Origin: Euptelea pleiosperma
Taxonomy: Eukaryota > Streptophyta > Magnoliopsida > Ranunculales > Eupteleaceae
Length of the DNA stretch: 64,000 nt
Reading direction: 5' to 3'
NCBI GenBank assembly: GCA_035048495.1
Contig: CM068545.1
Location: 13,971,702 to 14,035,701 of the forward strand
The notes under the pieces were generated by a model. It ran no database searches. It saw only the letters and a program-made list of their open reading frames with translations, and was not told where the DNA came from. The translations under genes and the position numbers were made by a program. Below are positions 11,476-22,800 of the stretch, in pieces; position 1 is the stretch's first letter; each line of letters begins with the position of its first letter.

Positions 11476-11879
11476 GGAAAAAGATGTAACAAGGTATGCC
11501 TGAAACTGTTCATTTGCGGAAGCGGCATTTATGGTAGTCACCGCTGCCATCGGGGCCCACTGACCGCTTGGATGTTTATCTCACCCCTTGGTGGATATAC
11601 ATACCAAAAATCACCTTGATTGGTAATCTATAACCATTAGATTTTAACACTTTTTAGCACCATTTAAGGCGTTCTTATAGCCGTTGAATACAACCATCTT
11701 TTAAGTACTAAAACCAACTACTAAAAATTATTAAACAAGCTGATTTTTTGTATGAATGTCTATTAAAGGGTGGGCTAAACATCCATGCGGTCAGTGGACC
11801 CAGATGGCAGTGGTGACTACCAAAAATGCCGCTTCCGCAAATGAGAAGATCTCAGGTATACCTTGTTACATCACGACCC
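11476..11879. mobile_element. MITE, GATGTAACAAGGTA family (B), perfect 9-bp TSD
   Basis: A 404-bp element. It begins GGAAAAAGATGTAACAAGG and ends CCTTGTTACATCACGACCC, with the exact 9-bp target duplication ATACATCTA at 11467-11475 and 11880-11888. Long inner arms pair: CATTTGCGGAAGCGGCATTT with AAATGCCGCTTCCGCAAATG. The centre carries the common core (GACCGCTTGGATGTTTATC, ACCAAAAATCACC). It lies about 390 bp upstream of the TIR-only start codon. A 9-bp duplication points to Mutator-like mobilisation. Confidence 0.92.
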
Positions 11880-12080
11880 ATACATCTATATGTTTGTCGT
11901 ACAAATTCCGTACTGAACAGTCCTCGACCCTTAAACAAATATATATGGAACAGGTTCCGATGACCAACAAAAGTGAACCACAAAAAAGTTCACTTTTTTT
12001 TTCGGCCGTGGATCCCGAGAATCCAACGGTGGTTTTTTGTTAACTTTTCTTGGTCATCGTAGCCCGACCCAATATATATA

Positions 12081-12470
12081 GGGTCGGGCTCAAGGGACCC
12101 CCATTTCTGACCCCCTTTTTTGACTCCCATCTTGGCGTACCCACACGGAAGATGAATCAATGGCTGATTTTTGGTGACGATGATCTCTATGGTGAGGAGA
12201 TCATCCTCACAAAAATTCAAATCATTCTGATATTCACAGACTGGGTTAGAAGCTGAAGAATTATGGACCATCGATTTTTACCGAGTAACTTTAAAACCAC
12301 ATTTGATGGGGTTAGAAATTTCAAAATGGGCTGATTTTTTGTTGGGGTGATCTATATGGTGAGGTTATTATCCCCACCAAAAATCAGCCATTGATTCATC
12401 TTCTACGTGGGTACGCCAAGATGGGGGTCAAAAAAAGGGGTTAGAAATGGGGGTCCCTTGAGCCCGACCC
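12081..12470. mobile_element. MITE with GGGTCGGGCTC termini (family A), complete
   Basis: A 390-bp element with long nearly perfect inverted ends (GGGTCGGGCTCAAGGGACCC and its complement). It is flanked on both sides by TATATATA-type sequence, which would fit an 8-9 bp duplication in a simple-sequence target. Inner motifs GGTGAGGAGATCATCC and GATGAATCAATGGCTG pair across the centre. The half-copy at 59118-59320 corresponds to its left half in reverse orientation. Confidence 0.85.
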
Positions 12471-12725
12471 TATATATATATTACTTTTCAATATTTGAAC
12501 ACCCGAGTACAAACCACGGGCATATATATAAATTTTTTTTTTTTTGTGTAAACAATACCATAATATTAAGTACAAAAAACCAAGCCACGCTGCCTGTTAC
12601 AAAAAAGAATAAGCCAAGGAGGTGGTAAAGACCAAGTAAGATGCTCAGACTAAGAGAGAGCCATGGAGGCTATACAGTCAGCTGAAGAATTGCATTCACG
12701 ATAGCAAAACACAAAATGCCATGTG

Positions 12726-13110
12726 ACACTTTTTTGGGCCCACTGCACAATGAATTCTAGGCCTACACACCTTGATCTGGATCTACACACCAAACATCAG
12801 TGTGATTATAGCCGTTGGATTTGAGCACATTTTTAATTATGGGCTTGAAATCAATCCATAAGGCATGTTCATAGAGTCCATGATGAGAAAGTCGTAAATC
12901 AAAGGCTCGAATTGCGACACTTTTTTGGGCCATCATGAATACTTGACCTATACAAACCTTTATGGATCTACACACATCAGGCATCAGCGTGATTGGCGCA
13001 CAATTTGTATCCAATGGATTTGAGCACGTTTACATTATGGGCTTGGAATCAATCAATAGGGATGTTCATAAAGCCCATGATGAAAAAATCTCAAATAGAA
13101 GGCTCCAAAT
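12726..13110. repeat. Tandem duplication of about 190 bp
   Basis: Two direct copies (about 12726-12905 and 12915-13110). They share GGATCTACACAC, ATCAG-GTGATT, GGATTTGAGCAC, TTATGGGCTTG-AATCAAT and CCATGATGA in the same order with moderate divergence. Motif content links it to the local MITE cores. Confidence 0.6.
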
Positions 13111-13274
13111 CATAGAGATTATCGTCAAGAAAAATTAGTCCTTTCTTTCTTATACTTCTAAACCTTGTAAAAAAATGGACATGCACTCTAGATTTTTTTC
13201 AACTTGTAATTCACTTTTCACAAGGCTAAGGCTATAAATGTCAGAATGGGCTGTGTTTTGCTAAGGATAATGTC

Positions 13275-13450
13275 GAGTAAAACTTCTGTCACAATCGGAT
13301 TGCAAATCACACAATCACAGCCAATGAGTTCTCGACCCACGTACACGCAAAAGCATAAGCACATGGGTACGTTGAAAAGCACTCTTGTGTACGTGCCGAG
13401 AACTCATTGGCTTGTGATTGTGTGATTTACAATTTCTTGTGATAGAATGT
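13275..13450. mobile_element. Small foldback MITE, GAGTAAAACTTC family (D)
   Basis: Starts GAGTAAAACTTCTGTCACAA. The long inner arms AGCCAATGAGTTCTCG and CGAGAACTCATTGGCT, plus ACGTACAC and GTGTACGT, pair. The right terminus is decayed (TGTGATAGAATGTCC). A better copy is at 41740-41919. Confidence 0.78.
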
Positions 13451-13597
13451 CCATGCCGAGGATATCATCTTCACAAAATATCAGCCATTAACTCATCTCT
13501 ATGTGGGCCCCACAGCTAATAAATATGTTTAATATTATAAAGGTGTAATTTTTCTTGTCCTTTCCAGGGTTGTATCTGTGCAATGTCATTTTTAATT

Positions 13598-14001
13598 GGA
13601 AAAAGATGTAACAAGGTATGCCTGAAACTGTTCATTTGCGGAAGCGGCATTTTTGGTAGTCACCGCTACCATCTGGGCCCACTGACCGCTTAGACGTTTA
13701 TCCCACCCCTTGGTGGATATACATACCAAACATCACCTTGATTGGTAATTTATAACCATTAGATTTTAACACTTTTTAGCACCATTTAAGGCGTTCTTAT
13801 AGCCGTTGAATACAACCATTTTTTGAGTACTAAAACCAACGGCTACAAATCGTTAAACAAGCTGATTTTTTGTATGAATATCTATTAAAGGGTGGGCTAA
13901 ACATCCATGCGGTCAGTGGGCCCAGCTGGCAGTGGTGACTACCAAAAATGCCGCTTCCGCAAATGAACAGATCTCAGGTATACCTTGTTACATCACGACC
14001 C
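13598..14001. mobile_element. MITE family B, second copy, 9-bp TSD TTTTTAATT
   Basis: 404 bp, colinear with and very similar to the element at 11476-11879, with the same termini GGAAAAAGATGTAAC and GTTACATCACGACCC. The target duplication TTTTTAATT is at 13589-13597 and 14002-14010. Its right duplication overlaps the left duplication of the next element. Confidence 0.9.
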
Positions 14002-14011
14002 TTTTTAATTT

Positions 14012-14406
14012 GGGTCGGGCTCCAGTTACTGCCCTAAAATGACAGTCTCCGATTACAGGACACAATATGAACCGCGTGGCACACTCTTCGAGGACTCCAG
14101 GCATATGGATGTTTGGCCAATCCCTAGGTGGACCTACAAACCAAACATCAGCCTGATTAGTGATTTCTAGACGTTGGATCTTTGTACCTCAAATATTGCT
14201 CAAATTCCCACAGGCAACCCATGAAATAAGTCCAATCCAACGCCTATAAATCATTAATCAGGCTGATTTTTGGTTTGTACGTAGGTCCACTTAGGGATTG
14301 GCCAAACATTCATACGGTCAGAGTCCTCTAAGTGTGTGCCACGTGGCTCATATTGTGTCCTGTAACCGGAGCCTGTCATTTTAGGGCGGTAACTGGAGCC
14401 TGAGCC
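14012..14406. mobile_element. MITE with GGGTCGGGCTCCAG termini (family C)
   Basis: A 395-bp element. The ends GGGTCGGGCTCCAGTTAC and GTAACTGGAGCCTGAGCC, and the paired CCCTAAAATGACAG/CTGTCATTTTAGGG, are clear. The 9-bp duplication TTTTAATTT lies at 14003-14011 and 14407-14415. The inner part is the GTGGCACACTC / GGATGTTTGGCC core. It abuts the family-B element on the left. Confidence 0.9.
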
Positions 14407-14699
14407 TTTTAATTTTTCTTGTCCTTCGTAAAAAAAATGTTGTAAAATTGTTGCAACAAGCCTTCATGATTCAGTGGGCCCAAAGAGTTGTTACATGGCG
14501 TTTTTGGGAGGGACTGCGATAGGAGCAAACGTTTTCCATTCAATTGGTCTACCACCTCATCAGTTCTTCAATGCCACAGTCATGGGCCCCATCCAAATGA
14601 GCTAAGGGCTGATTTTTGGTACTGATATTCTACATTCTAGTCTTATGAAAAGTGGATTGCAAGTTAAATTAAATACTATTAGGGGAGCGCCATGTGCGA

Positions 14700-14990
14700 T
14701 GGACATGCACCTTAGACATAGAAGCACCTTACACGTGGCACACTCGTAGAGATCACTGCCCGTATCGATGTTTGGCCCATCTCTAGGTGGGCCTATATGC
14801 AAAAAAATCAGCCTGGTTAGTAGTTTTTAAGGATTTGATTGGAGTCGTTTTTCATGGGTTGTTGATTTTTAACCATAGATTTCAAGCATTATTTTGGGTA
14901 CTCAGATGCAAAGGTTTGAAATCACTAATCAGACTGATATTTGGTATATAGGTCCACCTAGGAATGGAACAAACATCCATGGTGAGGTGA
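14700..14990. repeat. Foldback-MITE relic of the common core
   Basis: Arms CACGTGGCACACTCGTAGAG...GATGTTTGGCCCATC and ACATAGGTCCACCTAGG-ATGG-ACAAACATCC pair imperfectly. Outer ends are missing. Confidence 0.55.
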
Positions 14991-15194
14991 TCTCTTCACT
15001 AAAAATCAGCCATTAAAAATCACCCACATGGCATTTTTGGAAGGGACCTGGCTGGGACAACAAACTCCTGCAGCCATTATTTTCCACGGTCGTTTTTTGG
15101 AACTACTAGCCTATAATGGGATAAGAGGAGCTTTGGGAACCATGCGCCTACAAGTAGTTGGGGCGCCCTTTTGAATTTGGACGGTCACTGCAGA

Positions 15195-15998
15195 TATCCC
15201 CCCCCCCCCCCCCTCCCCCTTGTTATCTTTAAAATTTGACATACCCCCCCACAATTTGAAAAAGCTGACATATCCCCCTATGACTCAGTCCACTGTCATT
15301 TGACCAATGTTGACTCGAGTTGACTATTAATTTTCTTATTAAATGGCAAAAATGCCCTTGTCTTCAACCTTGGAATAAGGGTTTGGGCAAAAACCCAAAC
15401 CCCAAATCAAACGGTTGTGGTGGACGGCCAGCCAAGAGATTCCAATGGGTTGGCTGTCCATCACCGGTGACCAACCAACCGAAGTCTCATGGCTAGCCGG
15501 CCACCACTCCGGCAATAATTTAAAACCCAAGGTAAAAAAAAAAAATCATAAATTTTAGTTTTAAAATTTTCATTAGCATAAATGAAAAACAAGACAAAGC
15601 AATTTATATTTTAAACTTTTAAGATGTGGATTTTGGAAAGATGGGTTTTCTCAATTTGGAAATATGCCTTCGTGAGTTTTTATCTATTTTTTGGAGGTTT
15701 TTTCTTCTCAATATTTGCTTAATTCATCAAAAAATTAAAAATTAAAAAAATAAAAAACAAAAACTCTCAAGGTTACCAACATGGGTTTTAATTTTTAGTT
15801 TTAATCTCCTCTTTTCATGTTTGATTTGGGGTTTGGGTTTTGGCCTAAACCCAAACCCTTGTTCTAAAGTTGAAGACAAGGGCACTTTCATCCTTTAATA
15901 TAAAATTTGGTGGTCAACTCGGGTCAACACTGGGGGGGGGGGGGGGGGCGGGTATGTCAAATTTTAAAGATAACATGGGTGGTATGTCAAAAATTCCC
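15195..15998. mobile_element. 0.8-kb inverted-repeat element with C/G homopolymers
   Basis: Left arm (about 15195-15420) and right arm (about 15815-15998) are inverted copies. The left has TTATCTTTAAAATTTGACAT, ATGCCCTTGTCTTCAAC and AAACCCAAACCCC; the right has their complements in reverse order. A C tract of about 18 lies in the left arm (near 15199) and a matching G tract near 15932. The 400-bp centre has no coding potential. No target duplication was identified, so boundaries are approximate. Confidence 0.7.
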
Positions 15999-16713
15999 AT
16001 TAAATAATGAAGGCTCTTGGGATTGGTCTAGGCGGCGTGGACCTGCAAAACCCCACATGCTTAAGCCCGCGAGCCCCGTATGTAACGCTAAGTCATTGTT
16101 TTCATAATTTAAAGAGTGAGTTGCTTGGTTGTCAAGACATCGAACGGTCCAACCCTAACCCTATCGGTAGCATTTGCATATGGACGTGTTAAGGATTTCC
16201 GAATTGATTATGGACAATGTATAAAGAGAAAACGAATTGCTGTCCCCACTAGACTTCAAACTTTGAAGTTCCCCTCCCAGACTTCAAACTTTGAATTCGT
16301 TCTCCCACTCCCAAAATGCTACATGGAGTACTCTCTGGGGTCGGATGTTTGGCCCATCTCTCATTGGAGCACTCTCTGGGTCCGATGTTTGGCCCATCTC
16401 TTATTTGACCTAAAACCAAAAATCAGCTTAATTGGTGATTTCTAGCAGCTGAGGAACTCAAAACAAAAGAAAAATGAAGAAAATATGCGTGTTTCTCGAA
16501 TTCCGCACATTAGAGCATCTCCAACAGCTATCCATACCTATTTTCATGTTTGGCTAACAATCACCCTTTTTTTTTTTTTTTTTTTTATCGACGAGAGCTT
16601 TAACAAAAAGGTGTTATCTCTATTAGCTTCTCCAAAATAGCTACGAAATCTTAAAAAAATGACCAAATACCTTAAAACTTTTAGTAAAATTCAGGAGAGA
16701 CATCCAAGAAACG

Positions 16714-17000
16714 TGGACACATGGCACACTCTTGGAGAAAACTGACAGTATGGATGTTTGGCCAATACTTTGGTGGACTCAGATAAAAAAAAAAGGCAGC
16801 CTGATTTGTGATTTCTGGCCATTGGATTTCAGCATCCCTAATAATGATCCAATAAGAGAGCTAAAAATCAACCTATGAAAAGATCAAATCCAACAGGCTA
16901 AAAAGCATCAATCGTACGATTTTCATCCTATGTGTCCACCTTGGATGGGCCAAACATATATACAGTTGGTGGTCTCCAAGAGTGTGCCACGTGGAAAATG
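16714..17000. mobile_element. MITE of the common core flanked by CAAGAAACG
   Basis: A 287-bp foldback unit. The arms CATGGCACACTCTTGGAG and CTCCAAGAGTGTGCCACGTG pair. It is bounded by the exact 9-bp direct repeat CAAGAAACG at 16705-16713 and 17001-17009, read here as the target duplication. Confidence 0.78.
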
Positions 17001-17009
17001 CAAGAAACG

Positions 17010-17819
17010 TTTGTTTTAATGTGTTTATAGTAAAAAGGTAAAATGGTAAAAGTCTCATAACTATGGAGATATAAAACAATGTCGTTGGGGAGCTTGTTTC
17101 ACCATGTTCTAAAATAAACACGTGTTGCACTTATGTAAGGCCCTACATCAAGTCACTTTGTGTATCAGGTGAGTACAATATGCTAGGCGGCCCCCACGTA
17201 TCACATGTTTATCATCAAGGTCTCACAAGTCATTTGGACCCCACGTATATGTGGTTCAAATATCATGTGGGGTTACACCTGGCAACTAGGTCCCACTTCT
17301 TATGGAATCAACGAAGCAAATTCACCTTCTTGTTCAAACAATTCGCTGCAACCGTCGAATCTGTATCAACTTTAAGCTTTCTCAATCAATTGTGTATAGC
17401 CCGGGTCATGCCTCTATAATTTAATTAAACAGGTAATGAAATAAAGAAAAGTTGACTTATATGGTATATATGGACATGTGAAATTAACACCATTTACGTT
17501 CGCGTTTGGGTAAGCTTCAAGCTTATCTTAAGCGCTTACCCACTAGGACTTCTATGTAAAGTGCTTGAGTTAAGCTACTTTGGCCATTGGATAACCATAC
17601 AAGAAAAAGTGCTTCTTTTTCTTTAAAAGCTCTTATATGAATGCTTTTATGCTGGCAAATACCTTTTTTGTTTTTTGGCAAAAGGGTAGTTATAGTATTA
17701 CAAAAAGGTTTAAGGATAAACTAGTAAAGAAAGGTTTTTTTTTTTGTAAGAATAGCTTCCTGCAAAAGCAATTGTCAAAAATCGCAAGTGCTTAAAACTA
17801 CTAAAAGCTGACTTATAAT
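17010..17819. other. Gene-free spacer
   Basis: No recognised gene or RNA. It contains ordinary AT-rich sequence and short T runs only. Confidence 0.3.
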
Positions 17820-18142
17820 GGGGAAGTTGTGGACGGCGCTTTTTCCCCCTGTGGAAGGAGGTTGTGGTCTATTCTGCCTTTGGGGTGGTTTGGAAATTAT
17901 GGAGAGAAAGAAACAACAGGGTCATTGAGAGTATTGAGAGACGCAGGGGACCATTCTTTGAGGATTTTTTTTGTAGATAAGAGACTCAGTCGCATAGAGG
18001 AGAGTAGCGTGAATGTCTTTTCTTTCTTGTTTTCTCTCTTTCTTTATTCTTTTCGTCTAATCGTCTTGTATTGCACGACATCTTGCCCTCCTATAGTTGT
18101 TTGCCTTTCTTAATAAAGTTTATACTTATCAAAAAAAGATAT
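17820..18142 (+). pseudogene. 3' end of an L1-type LINE
   Basis: The plus strand encodes V-V-W-K-L-W-R-E-R-N-N-R (about 17887-17925), the motif close to the C terminus of plant L1 reverse-transcriptase proteins. A short untranslated tail follows, ending in AATAAAGTTTATACTTATC and seven A. This is the usual 5'-truncated LINE insertion: only the last few hundred bases survive. Confidence 0.75.
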
Positions 18143-19599
18143 GACGCTGTTGACTAGCTAGTTCACCAGTTTACCGATTCAACTGGGGTGGCCAAAGTGA
18201 CAGCCTAGCCGGGTTTTTCCGGTTTCTTATTTAACCCAAAAAAAAAAATAATAATCCAGGTCCATGCTGACCTGGTCGCTCAATGGATCAGTTGACTAGA
18301 TCACCTGTTCAACTGGCCAAGCCGAGTCTGACAACACTTGTAGAGACAATAATGACTAGGTTTAGAAAAAACACAATTACGTTTGCGTGGTCTCTAATCA
18401 TCCAAATACCACGCAAATTATGGGGGGAAAATGGAATTAGGGCATACTTTAGATACGAGACTCGTAACATTTGTGTTCATGATCTTAACGAGAATAAATA
18501 ACCCATGAGCATGTCCTTATCGTTTCTATTACACTTAGCCCAGGTTCACTGTAACCCTCACCCATGGAAACCGTGACTTGTAGGTGACAATTGATGGCGC
18601 AATTGGATTTGGGCCTTACTCGTTTAGCATTGACCCTTCATAACCCGTTTCTTTTAGTTAGACTCAGAACAGCTTCACCTTCCACACCCAACCGGTGAAG
18701 AACCCGGCCTGTTACCACCGCTCTGGATGACCAAAGACCCATTCATCACAACCACCCATTGCAAGAATTGTCACGTGTGGTGGTGATCTCTAGGTAAAGA
18801 CTTGCTTTGGGTGGACCTATGCGTTCATGAGGCTGCAAGTGAGTGCATTGCATCAGATTTGCATTGAACCAAGCAGGGCTTAAATGTCAATTAGCTGATT
18901 CATGTGCATCAGATCATTCCTCATATATTTTTATGATGCAGTATTTGAATTATGATAAAATATTTGGACTCAAATGTAGTATGGTAAAGCTCGTGCGCCA
19001 TTCAAACAATGCAATAAAATTCGATTAGGGGTAATCCGAAAGCTACCCAAATTAAAAAATGATAACCATCTGACATGACATTTTTCATTTAAGCATTTAA
19101 TGTTCAGAAAAAGAAAAAGAAAGTATACTTATTCAATGATCAGGATCCTCCTATCAAACTGATTTTCTGGCTCAAATATCTCTTCGGTGGGACCAGAGTG
19201 TTGTGGACTGAATCCGCCTACCTGGGGTTAAAACCCATCTGCATTGTTGGCCCTTAAATGTCATTAAGTGAATACCAACCACTGGATCATGGCAATAATG
19301 ATGTCATATACCATTTTAATCACATCATAATCCTCGTGTAATTCTTTGCATTACAATATTGACATCCATGTTACCCTGGATTGCAGGGTGCTTCCATTAG
19401 TGAAGACATCCAATTGATGGGCAACCTCTTTGCTGGGAGCTGGAAAGATTTGCACTAGAATGATTCTAACAGCCAGACAGTAGTTTAATTTTTGGAAAAC
19501 ATAGGTATCAAATAATTAGGATCATCAAATGTGTTGATTATCCAGCCATGGCCCATACAGAGGTTATAAGCTTGATCATCAAGACTAACATCCAGCCAT
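18143..19599. other. Gene-free spacer downstream of the ELMO gene
   Basis: No exon recognised on either strand. The region includes an A10-type run and unassigned low-copy sequence. Confidence 0.35.
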
Positions 19600-19700
19600 T
19601 GGGCAATGAAGGGCCTATTCATCATCAGCCTTATCACAACTATATGGAGTCAGCTGCATGAATCCTGTTTTTCCATTCGATTCTATCTAAAGTTATTGTC
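19600..19700 (-). pseudogene. Short RTE-type LINE 3' remnant
   Basis: Minus-strand sequence reads R-I-E-W-K-N-R-I-H-A-A-D, which resembles the W-x-x-R-I-H-V-A-D motif near the end of plant RTE LINE proteins. It is too short to be more than a relic, lying just past the ELMO stop codon. Confidence 0.45.
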
Positions 19701-19888
19701 TTCCATTAAGGGCGGTGGTAAAAATCCCTCTGTGCTAACAGCTTATAAGCTATGTACAAAATGTTCCTCCCCTATGATTGACCCCAATCGAGATAGATTC
19801 AGCATCAGAACCATTCACATTGCAAAGATGGAACATATAGAGTCCAGTTAAGATTCCAAGGATTGTACCAGGTTAGCCAAAAGTAGAG

Positions 19889-22800
19889 CTACTGGTACAA
19901 GAGGTTGTAAGCTGGTAGGTCTTGAATTCGATGAACATCCTCCAAGGACAGTTCTCTTTCCAATTGGGTCCGCGTCACTTGTAAGACCTCCTGAAGGAAA
20001 GGAACAGTGAAAGACATAAGCAACAATGTTAGAACACTGAATGCATGGACCTACCCAAGAGAGACAGATGGAGAGAGGGAGACAGTTGAATATAGACATA
20101 CGTTAAACTCCATGTAGGAAGCACGCATAGCGAGCCATTGAGCGTCCATCATTTCAAAAGCAATACAGTATAATACGTCAAAAGCTTCTTCATCTTCTGC
20201 AATTACGTAAATATGCTCATGATGGCAGTAATTTGACAGTATGAACAGTAGAAAAACAAATGTATTTTCTCAGACTTCAGAACAGTTGAATCTATTGTTT
20301 TATTAGCATTGGTATCTTTACCTGATAAGATTTTTATAAAGTTTATTCCCGGGAGACATTTGGGTTTTTCTGCGAAAGAGTAAAAGAAAGATCATGAAAA
20401 TAAGATAAACAACATGGCATATAACAAGAAGAAATGTTATATTCTCAATAGCTGAAAGCAGTATATAGCCATAGAAGGGAACCAACAAATCAATCAGTCA
20501 GCAAAGCCTTCATCCGATTTACTTTTAAGGCTTAAGGCACAATGCATATGAGGTTGTAGCGTGCTCAGTTAATTGCTCAATAAGTACAAGTTATTTTGCA
20601 TTTTAAGTGTTTGTAACTATACAATGTCTGGTTTTATATTATAAAATCCACTCGGTTGGTTGATCCTGACTACGGTATGGGCTCCTTACCGCAAGGCTGA
20701 AATCATCAGCAGTGAGGCTTTTAGCCTTCCTGCCTGGTAAGAGTTTAATGCAAGGCTGATATCATTGGTGGTGAGGCTTCTAACCTTCCCACAGTAGGTA
20801 TACCACATTACCATGGGTGTCATGTGTCAGGCCCTGATTGGTCGGACACCTTTTCGTCATATTTTCGAGAGTTATAAATTCCCTTGATTGAGTGTAGAGG
20901 AATTGCATCAAGGCCAATGCACCTTCATCTTTTAGTAGTGAATTCGGCTACGATCAATAATGTCAATATATCTGCCTCCAAATTTTCTTTTTTTTTTCAA
21001 TAATACTCGCTAAGTTAACTCTCTTAGAACTATATCATATGTCTTCTCTAAGCTAAAAAAGACCACGTGAAGATTTTTTTTATCTTTTCTCGAAACTTAT
21101 ACATCAATTGTATAGGCAAAAAGATAGCCCCAAGGGTCGACCACCCTAGCATAAAGCCAAATTGATTATCTGGAATCCTTGGTTCTCATTTTCATCTTTG
21201 CTCAGTCACTCTCTCCCATAGTTCCATAGTGTGGTTCATAAATTTGATCCATGATAATTGGTGCTATTTTGTATGTCTCCTTTTTCTTGTATAGAGGTCG
21301 CACAATACTTATCCTCCATTCGTCTGGCATTTTCTTTGACTGAATAATTTTATTCAAAAACTAAGTTAACCAACACAATCCAATTTCTCCCACATGCCAC
21401 CACAAATCTATTGGACTACGATCTAGATCAAAATCTTTTTTTGTCTACATCATGGGGAAAGCTTTCTTGCTTCTATTAACATATTTCAATAAAAGTATAT
21501 ATCTTCTCTCTCTAAATTAGTGCCCTTTTTAGTCTAAACTCCTAGGCCGCCCATGTAGTCTTCATTTAGTTATTTTTGAATATAACCCCTCCACCTTTTC
21601 TTAATCTCGTCATCCCTCACTGAGACTCTCTTGTTTTCGCATTTGATGCATCTAACGTATGTAGTTTTTCCCTCATCTTTTTGAAGTCCGCAGATATTTC
21701 ACCTCTCTTCCACCCAAATTATTGTATATGTTATCATACACCTTATGTTTGATTTCACTACTTTCTTTCCTTCCTTTTCAACTCATCTAATATATTTAAA
21801 GGTCATTCTCATGTCTAAATCATTGCCAAATCTTGTACTAAGACCTCTTTCCTCTAATGCTCTTCTGAACCTCAGGATTTCACCAGTGTTTCTTTACTTT
21901 AACCTTTCCCTTTAGATCCCCAAAAACTCTATCTTCACTCTTCATTATAGTAGCCATTTCATTCCACGTCATCATAGTTTCTCTGTGTATTTTTCGTTTT
22001 TCTCCTAAATGAGTTTATCTTTAAAAGATTGCTCTCCCCTTTCTCCAAATCTTTCACATGAATCCTGATACATTATTCCACATAAAGTTTTAGTACAACT
22101 CCAAAGTTTTAATGGCTTCATTACAAAGTATAAATGAGCCATATACAGCATTTCAACCAGTCAATGAAAGAATGCCGTCATGGACTCCTACCCACAAGTC
22201 CACTTTATCAGCCTTCAGTCTGTTAGATAAACCTGAGTTCAAAACAATTAACAGTCAATCAAACCTATACATCTCCAACTTGGAGAGAGTCAAAACACTC
22301 ATCTATGAACTTGTCAACTAGGATTCAAATAAAATCATCACTGTTTCCCATGGGGATTTGGTTCCCATCGTGCAACTGCAATAATAAATTACAAGATCTT
22401 AACAAACAGGATCTTAACAAATCCAGGTTTAAAAGAACGGCAGTAGGAAAGACAAAATAAGCCATATGATATAATATCAAGTTTTTCTGATAAGAAGTAG
22501 CTGCTTATGTATCAGTCATGGAACCATGTTTTTCAGTGCAACCTGGCTAAACCAGGAAGATCCAACCAGATAAGCATGCTTTATGCCACTTTTGGTTTTG
22601 CAGATGAACCATAGGGGTGGTTCAAGGATTAAAATGGCCCATTGAGTGACGTTTTCACATGAATCACATCTTTCATTTACACGGTAGATTTATGTCTATA
22701 TTCTCTGCAGATCACACTTGTAATTTTCTCCTCATTTCATGGTAGTCTAATGTCCAAGTAATTTATGCATTTTCTTATATTAACTATTCTTTGGGAATTT

